A DNA stretch of 64,000 nt from an uncultured Eubacteriales bacterium (GTDB lineage Bacteria; Bacillota; Clostridia; Oscillospirales; Acutalibacteraceae), in contig CAKSIU010000001.1 in assembly GCA_934463265.1 (NCBI GenBank), forward strand, positions 1 through 64,000. Reading direction: 5' to 3'. Shown piece after piece: positions 59,464 to 64,000 of this stretch. The notes below the pieces were generated by a model. It did no database searches, was not told the origin of the DNA, and was given only the letters and a program-made list of their open reading frames with translations. The translations under genes were made by a program, and so were the position numbers. Positions within the stretch are counted from its first letter, which is position 1, and each line of letters starts with the position of its first letter.

Positions 59464-60783
59464 TCAACGGTCGCGAATATTTTTTATAATATCCTCAATC
59501 ATAGCCTTAGTTTTGGAGTCTTTTTTCATAGTTTTCTCGACCTGCTGAATCGCGTAGACAACGGTAGAGTGGTCTCTGCCGCCAAATTCCGCCCCGAGAG
59601 ACGTCATAGACATCTGAGTAATCTCTCGGGCGATATAAATGGCGGTCTGGCGGGCGTTAGAGATATTAGAAGCACGTTTTGAAGAACGAATATCATCGGA
59701 GGAAACGCCGTAAGTTCGAGCGACTTCCTCGATAATTTTTTCTACGGTAAGAGGCGGAGGCTGGTCGTTATTCAAAATATCCGAAATTGCCGCCTGAGCA
59801 GTCGCCATGCCGGGTTTGTCGCCCTGCAAAAGATAGTAAGCCTTCATTTTTTTCACAGCGCCTTCAAGCTGACGAATATTAGTTTTCAGCTTCGTCGCGA
59901 TGTATTCAGAAACATTATCAGGAAGTTCGATATCCAAAAGCTCGGCTTTTCTTTTAATAATGGCAATTCTCGTTTCGAAGTCCGGAGGTTGAATATCCGC
60001 AATTAAGCCCCATTCAAAGCGCGTTCTCAAGCGGTCTTCGAGAGTTTGAATTTCTTTAGGAGGCCGGTCAGAAGTCAAAACGATTTGCTTATTGGCCTCA
60101 TATAGAGTGTTAAAAGTGTGAAAAAATTCCTCTTGTGTCGAGTCTTTTCCGGCGATAAATTGAATATCGTCGACCAAAAGAATGTCAGTTTTACGATATT
60201 TTTGATGAAACTCGATGGTTGTGCCCCTCCGAATCGAATCGATGAGCTCGTTGGTAAACTCGTCGCCTTTTATGTAAAGAGTGCGCATTTCCGGGTGAGT
60301 TTTTTTGATATCGTTGCAGATGGCGTAAAGCAGGTGAGTTTTGCCGAGCCCGGAGTTTCCGTAAATGAACAGTGGATTGTAAGAACCGGCAGGATTAGCG
60401 GCGACAGCCAAAGAAGCCGCGTGAGCGAATTTGTTGGAAGAACCGACAATATAAGTGTCAAAAGTCAGCTCCGGAACGGCGTCTATGGCTAAATTATCAT
60501 TTTTTTGCGGCTTGTTTTCGCTGTTAGATTTTGGCGTAACGAAACAAATATTAATCCCGTTAGAGCCAAAAATTTCCTCAAAAGCGCTGTTCAAAAGAGG
60601 CGTGTAGCATCTGGTGAGAGTCTGCTTATGAAATTCATTCGGGACCATCAAAATAGCGTCGCCGGTATCGAAGTCGATTTTTACAGGAGAAATGCGACTT
60701 ATCCAAGTTTTGTAAGCCACGTCTGTAATGCGAGTCTTACAGTAAGAACAGATAAGTTCCCAAGCCTCGTTAAAAGATTCCAT
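59464..60783 (-). CDS. dnaA: Chromosomal replication initiator DnaA
   Basis: The 439-residue protein has domain I (about 1-85), a short domain II, the AAA+ domain with GNSGLGKTHLL and ILLVDDIQFIAGK, and the DNA-binding domain IV ending with GGRDHSTVVYAIQQVEK. It binds DnaA boxes and opens the origin. It stops at TGA. It is divergent from rpmH across 374 bp. Confidence 0.98.
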   Translation of the reverse strand: MESFNEAWELICSYCKTRITDVAYKTWISRISPVKIDFDTGDAILMVPNEFHKQTLTRCYTPLLNSAFEEIFGSNGINICFVTPKSNSENKPQKNDNLAIDAVPELTFDTYIVGSSNKFAHAASLAVAANPAGSYNPLFIYGNSGLGKTHLLYAICNDIKKTHPEMRTLYIKGDEFTNELIDSIRRGTTIEFHQKYRKTDILLVDDIQFIAGKDSTQEEFFHTFNTLYEANKQIVLTSDRPPKEIQTLEDRLRTRFEWGLIADIQPPDFETRIAIIKRKAELLDIELPDNVSEYIATKLKTNIRQLEGAVKKMKAYYLLQGDKPGMATAQAAISDILNNDQPPPLTVEKIIEEVARTYGVSSDDIRSSKRASNISNARQTAIYIAREITQMSMTSLGAEFGGRDHSTVVYAIQQVEKTMKKDSKTKAMIEDIIKNIRDR

Positions 60784-61086
60784 TTTTTACCCTCCAAAAT
60801 TTTTGCATCTTGAATTTTTAAAAAATTTCTTAATTTTTTACTTCCTTTTTTGTTCAAATGCGTATTTTTGATTTATTGTGTGTTTTTTTTGACTCGTTTT
60901 GTTGAAAAATTTTTTGACATACCTCCGCACTTAAACAAGCCTTATTTGCGGCATTTTGTGAGCAAAAAGACTTCTTTTTTTCTTCAAGATAGAATTATAC
61001 ATAATCTAGAATAACACAAATTGAAAATTTTTTCAAATCGATTTTCGGTTTTAATATTTTTTGTGCAGAGTTTTTTATTTAATTTC
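60784..61086. other. dnaA-rpmH gap, AT-rich
   Basis: No gene is seen. It holds long T- and A-runs, one TGTTGAAAA box-like word near 60910-60918, and a minus-strand TATAAT near 60997 that could belong to the dnaA promoter without a clear -35. In Bacillus the gap upstream of dnaA is part of a bipartite origin, so the same may be true here. Confidence 0.35.
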
Positions 61087-61116
61087 TTGACAGACGGATT
61101 GTTTTTGCTTTATAAT
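61087..61116 (+). promoter_or_regulatory. Promoter of rpmH
   Basis: Consensus TTGACA (61087-61092), 18-nt spacer, consensus TATAAT (61111-61116). Confidence 0.85.
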
Positions 61117-61157
61117 GTTAATTTGTAAGGTTGTACGTGTGAAGGGAGGATGTTTTT

Positions 61158-61292
61158 ATGTTAAGAACTTATCAGCCAAAAAAGCTTCACAGAAAAAAGG
61201 AGCACGGCTTTAGAAAAAGAATGGCAGATAAAAATGGTCGTAAAGTTTTGGCTCGCAGAAGAGCTAAAGGTAGACATAGACTTTCCTATTAG
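61158..61292 (+). CDS. rpmH: Large-subunit ribosomal protein bL34
   Basis: This 44-residue protein reads MLRTYQPKKLHRKKEHGFR, then RMADKNGRKVLARRRAKGR and HRLSY, the complete L34 sequence pattern. It is a basic protein at the 50S exit-tunnel side. GAAGGGAGG precedes the ATG. It opens the rpmH-rnpA-yidD-yidC-jag-mnmE series, but a hairpin and CLV-I separate it from rnpA. Confidence 0.99.
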   Translation: MLRTYQPKKLHRKKEHGFRKRMADKNGRKVLARRRAKGRHRLSY

Positions 61293-61299
61293 TTCCTTT

Positions 61300-61325
61300 A
61301 AAGACCACTGCGTTCAGTGGTCTTT
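61300..61325 (+). terminator. Hairpin after rpmH, weak terminator
   Basis: AAAGACCACTG (61300-61310) pairs with CAGTGGTCTTT (61315-61325) with a CGTT loop; the following GTTGTTGCTTT is a poor T-tract, so partial termination is likely. Confidence 0.65.
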
Positions 61326-61355
61326 GTTGTTGCTTTAGATTTTTCTGCTTGCTTT

Positions 61356-61464
61356 CGCGCGGCCCGGCCGTGAAAAATATTATTTTTTACGACCGCAAAG
61401 GTTCAAAAAATTTTTGAACCTTTGCGCAGCAGGAAGATGAAATTTTCCTGCGCCGGGCCGTGCG
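61356..61464. repeat. CLV-I: three-arm cloverleaf element in the rpmH-rnpA gap
   Basis: A 13-bp outer stem (61356-61368 with 61452-61464, one G-U) encloses a 10-bp arm (61369-61378 with 61382-61391), a perfect 16-bp arm (61394-61409 with 61411-61426) and a 7-bp arm (61429-61435 with 61445-61451). Adjacent arms are separated by zero to two bases. Confidence 0.88.
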
Positions 61465-61532
61465 GCTGATGTGGAATTTTTGCAAAATCTCGAAAGAAGC
61501 ACATTTAGAAGTCTTTGGAAAGGTTAAGATTT

Positions 61533-61925
61533 ATGAAAGACATAGTCACATTGAATAAGAATCGGGACTTTAATCGAATGTACTCGAGGGGCAAATCGTA
61601 TGTCACATCGAGTTTGGTGGTGTATGTGCTAAGGAACCGGCAAAAAGAGGTAAGAATAGGAATAACCACGAGCAAAAAGATAGGCAATGCGGTGCAGAGA
61701 AACCGAGCCAGACGATTAATTCGGGAATCGTGCAGAAAGATAATATCTGACGTGAAGCCGGGGTATGATATCGTGATGGTGGCGAGGAAAAGAATCGTTC
61801 AAGTAAAATGTGACGTAGTTTTAAACGCGCTGACGAAAATGCTTAGCGAAGCCAATATTCTTAAAAAAGACGAGAAAAAGCAGGAAAAACTTTATGATAA
61901 AACATATGTTAATAAAACTAATTAA
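61533..61925 (+). CDS. rnpA: Ribonuclease P protein component
   Basis: The 130-residue protein has NKNRDFNRMYSRGKSYVTSSLVVYV and the RNR motif region KIGNAVQRNRARRLIRES that contacts P RNA. It assists 5' processing of pre-tRNA. The ATG at 61533 follows GGAAAGG; an in-frame start at 61515 is less well placed. Its end overlaps yidD. Confidence 0.96.
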   Translation: MKDIVTLNKNRDFNRMYSRGKSYVTSSLVVYVLRNRQKEVRIGITTSKKIGNAVQRNRARRLIRESCRKIISDVKPGYDIVMVARKRIVQVKCDVVLNALTKMLSEANILKKDEKKQEKLYDKTYVNKTN

Positions 61926-62121
61926 ATTTTATCAAAGAAGAATCTCAATAAACAAACCGCCGCGATGTCGATTTTATCCAACGTGCTCGGAGTATGGGGT
62001 GCAGGCGATAGAACGATACGGCGCAGTAAAAGGACTTTTGCTTACGGGCTGCAGAATTTTAAGATGTAATCCTCTGTTTAAAGGCGGATATGACCCGGTT
62101 CCTGAGCGAAAGGAAAAATAG
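61894..62121 (+). CDS. yidD: Membrane protein insertion efficiency factor YidD
   Basis: The 75-residue protein has the DUF37 signature: IKFYQRRISINKPPRCRFYPTCSEY (in two parts) and GCRILRCNPLFKGGYDPVP. It aids YidC-dependent insertion. It overlaps rnpA by 32 bp. A second ATG at 61906 gives a 71-residue protein and may be the true start. Confidence 0.94.
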   Translation: MIKHMLIKLIKFYQRRISINKPPRCRFYPTCSEYGVQAIERYGAVKGLLLTGCRILRCNPLFKGGYDPVPERKEK

Positions 62122-62147
62122 CAAAAACAAAGCGGAGGACAAAATTT

Positions 62148-63083
62148 ATGAATTTATTTAACACAATAGGCGACGCGCTAGGCACAGTTTTAGGTTTTAT
62201 ACTATGGTTTTTCTTCGATTTGTTCGACAGCTTTGTTCCGGCGGTATTCATCTTTGTCGTGATAATCAAAGCGATATCGTTTCCGTTTGAGCTGAAAACA
62301 AGAAAAGCAATGTTAAAGAACGCGAAAATCAGTGCAAAAACGCAGGAAATACAAAAAAAGTATGCGAATAACAGACAGAAATTAAATGAAGAACTCGCGA
62401 AGCTTTATGAACGCGAAGGGTTTAACCCGATGGGAGGCTGTCTGCCGCAGCTTTTGCCAATGCTAGTCTTCACGGGCGTTTATGGAGCAGTCTTCCGACC
62501 GTTAACGAATTTGTTTCATGTTTCGGCAGAAGCTCTGAGTTCCGCAATAGAAGCTTTAAAAGGGTTACCGGGACTTTCGGGCGATTTCACTTCGGTGTAT
62601 TCGCAACTTGAAATAATCAAAATCTTTCCTCAAGTGAGCGACAAATTAACGATGTTTACGCCTGAGCAAATAAGTGATATATTAGATTTTAATCGAGGTT
62701 TCAACTTTTTCGGATTAGATTTATTTGCGGTTCCGATGTCGAGTTCGTTTTCTACTTTTGCATGGATTTGGCCGGTTTTGTCGGCGGCAACAATGTTTGC
62801 GTCGATGATAATTTCACAAAAAATGAGCGGAACTACTCAACAAGGGCCGGGCTGCGCAAAATTTATTCCATTTATGATACCTTTACTTTTCGTTTCGATA
62901 ACATTATACGCGCCGGCCGCTTTGGGAGTTTATTACACCGTGTTTAATTTGGTTTCGTTAATACAATCGGTACTTATGGCGAAATTCTTTGGAAAAAAAG
63001 CGCTTGAGGCAAAAGAAGAGGCAGCAAGAATTGCGCGGTTAGAGTTGATGGAAGCGAATGAGCAGCATATCGGAGAAAAATAA
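62148..63083 (+). CDS. yidC: Membrane protein insertase YidC/Oxa1
   Basis: The 311-residue protein has the Oxa1 core: a hydrophobic first segment (about 15-45), KTRKAMLKNAKISAKTQEIQKKY, FNPMGGCLPQLLPMLVFTGVYGAVF, a longer-than-usual outside loop (about 125-195) and three later transmembrane segments ending with a charged tail. No lipoprotein signal is present, unlike SpoIIIJ of Bacillus. It inserts membrane proteins. AAGCGGAGGA precedes the ATG. Confidence 0.95.
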   Translation: MNLFNTIGDALGTVLGFILWFFFDLFDSFVPAVFIFVVIIKAISFPFELKTRKAMLKNAKISAKTQEIQKKYANNRQKLNEELAKLYEREGFNPMGGCLPQLLPMLVFTGVYGAVFRPLTNLFHVSAEALSSAIEALKGLPGLSGDFTSVYSQLEIIKIFPQVSDKLTMFTPEQISDILDFNRGFNFFGLDLFAVPMSSSFSTFAWIWPVLSAATMFASMIISQKMSGTTQQGPGCAKFIPFMIPLLFVSITLYAPAALGVYYTVFNLVSLIQSVLMAKFFGKKALEAKEEAARIARLELMEANEQHIGEK

Positions 63084-63146
63084 AAATCAAAGAATAGTAA
63101 AATAAAATTCAGAATTTTTTTGTCTAAATTACGGAGGTGCACAATT

Positions 63147-63779
63147 TTGGTAAAGGAAGCAATAGGAATAGGCGAAACACTTGTTTTGGCGCAACAAAAG
63201 GCTTGCGAAGAGCTGGGAGTAAAAGAACAGCAGGTTTCTTTTGAGGTCATTCAGATGCCGGTAAAGAAAACATTCGGGCTTTTTGGAGGAAAATTAGCGA
63301 AAGTTAAAGCAATTTTTGAATTTTCACCGGCGAAAATTGCAGCAGACTATTTGCAGGACGTTTTGAGAGCTTATGGCTTAAAAAATTTCAGTATAGATTA
63401 TGAAGAATCCTTGGATGGAGTGGCTTTGCACGTTATTGGCGGAAATGCGAAAATTGCAATAGGTTATCGCGGCGATACTCTTGATGCTATTCAATATTTG
63501 GTAGGATTGGTCGCAAATGCTGTTTGTGATTCGTATTACAGGGTTACGGTTAATATCAGCGATTATCGCGAAAGACGAGAGAAAGTTTTAATAAAATTAG
63601 CAGAAAATCTCGCATCAAAAGTTCTCCGAACAAGAAAGTCTATAGAACTTGAACCCATGACGCCATATGAACGCAAGGTTATACATACGACAATAGAGAA
63701 TATTAGCGGCGTAAAATCTTGGTCTGAGGGCGAAGATTTGCGAAGACATCTTATTGTAGCTCTTGATGAATCGGTTTGA
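63147..63779 (+). CDS. jag: Jag/KhpB RNA-binding protein
   Basis: The 210-residue protein has a Jag N-terminal domain (about 1-50, EAIGIGETLVLAQQKACEELG, with VKKTFGLFGGKLAKV), a KH domain (about 85-145) and an R3H domain (about 145-208, LEPMTPYERKVIHTTI). With KhpA it binds many small RNAs and controls wall synthesis. The TTG at 63147 follows GGAGGTG. It sits after yidC as usual. Confidence 0.94.
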   Translation: MVKEAIGIGETLVLAQQKACEELGVKEQQVSFEVIQMPVKKTFGLFGGKLAKVKAIFEFSPAKIAADYLQDVLRAYGLKNFSIDYEESLDGVALHVIGGNAKIAIGYRGDTLDAIQYLVGLVANAVCDSYYRVTVNISDYRERREKVLIKLAENLASKVLRTRKSIELEPMTPYERKVIHTTIENISGVKSWSEGEDLRRHLIVALDESV

Positions 63780-63804
63780 TTTATTTTCAGTTTCGGCATT
63801 TTTC

Positions 63805-63836
63805 AAAAGGTGATTCATTTTTGAATCGCCTTTTTG
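63805..63836 (+). terminator. Terminator after jag
   Basis: GGTGATTCA (63809-63817) pairs with TGAATCGCC (63822-63830, one G-U), with A-T pairs below and a T-run. Confidence 0.8.
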
Positions 63837-63840
63837 ATTT

Positions 63841-63940
63841 GCAGTAAGCCCCCCGGAGGCGGCTGTGGCGACTCCGGGGATATATCAGAAAAGGCACGGC
63901 GCCAGCTCCGACACAAATTGCAGTCTGCGCAGCGCCGTGC
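63841..63940. repeat. GC-rich palindromic region before mnmE
   Basis: CCCCGGAG (63851-63858) pairs with CTCCGGGG (63872-63879), and GCACGGCGC (63894-63902) pairs with GCGCCGTGC (63932-63940). The first 12 bases, GCAGTAAGCCCC, occur inverted in the flank of CLV-G. No common outer stem closes both, so this is not a CLV element as defined. Confidence 0.6.
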
Positions 63941-63970
63941 ATAACCGAATAAAAGAGAAAGGAGAAGAAA

Positions 63971-64000
63971 ATGAGTACAGAAACGATAGCAGCAATCGCG
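63971..64000 (+). CDS. mnmE: tRNA modification GTPase MnmE (5' end only)
   Basis: An ATG behind AAAGGAGAA opens MSTETIAAIA, the usual start of MnmE (TrmE), and it follows jag as in other Firmicutes. Only 10 codons are in the window, so the call rests on start sequence and gene order. Confidence 0.75.
   Translation, partial: MSTETIAAIA

Noticed and set aside
1..64000. CRISPR arrays, insertion sequences or prophage
   Set aside because: No regularly spaced direct repeats, transposase, integrase or phage structural genes are visible. The lysozyme at 46998 has a signal peptide and wall-binding domains and stands alone, so it is not read as a phage remnant.

Overview
The window looks like chromosome from an AT-rich, low-GC Clostridia, most like the Oscillospirales/Ruminococcaceae. 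The support is gene content and order: dnaA-dnaN-S4-recF-remB-gyrB-gyrA on one side of the origin and rpmH-rnpA-yidD-yidC-jag-mnmE on the other; a CdaR-type regulator ahead of ftsE-ftsX-M23 peptidase; darA-holB-ricT-trmN6-rsmI; YtaF; MecA; an RpfB-like 3D protein; and strong AGGAGG-type ribosome binding sites with many TTG and GTG starts. TGA is used as a stop (dnaA, jag), so the code is standard. No genus is claimed.

Layout. 1-1470 (minus): leader and two tandem promoters of an rRNA operon that continues off the left edge, preceded by a small cluster of double-glycine-leader peptides, one frameshifted. 1580-4600: polysaccharide deacetylase, endonuclease III, and a DUF4830-like membrane protein with an elaborate leader. 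4685-18682 (mostly plus): MsmX/UgpC ATPase, CdaR-ftsEX-M23, greA, lysS, ytaF, Ca2+ P-type ATPase, rpsO, pnp. 18990-31460: mixed housekeeping (tex, ychF, ogg, rubrerythrin, tRNA-Ser) and lineage-specific genes (an unknown three-gene operon with a sigma-E-like promoter, an XRE regulator with operator repeats, a secreted GNAT protein, a Nif11-type peptide). 31615-38206 (minus): rsmI, trmN6, ferredoxin, ricT, holB, darA, basic amino acid decarboxylase, fba. 38655-43371 (plus): rplM-rpsI, a pair of exported paralogues (one with an in-frame TGA), RpfB-like protein. 43600-49070 (minus): sortase B, thiI, cysteine desulfurase, a lysozyme with inserted SH3 domains. 49303-50591: mecA, rpe. 50734-64000: the dnaA/oriC region.

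The most striking content is between the genes. Nine intergenic elements (called CLV-A to CLV-I here) share one architecture: a GC-rich outer stem of about 8-17 bp closing a junction from which about three hairpins project. Arm sequences are unrelated from copy to copy, yet pairing is preserved. A second family (H1-H8) consists of hairpins whose loop is an invariant 10-mer, ACTATACCGC (or ACTATATCGC), while the stem differs at each locus and stays complementary. Both families lie at gene ends or between operons, and one CLV element sits inside the rpmH-rnpA gap. I know of no described element with this combination. They look like mobile or recombination-maintained palindromes, or structured RNA signals, and are the best candidates for an undescribed system.
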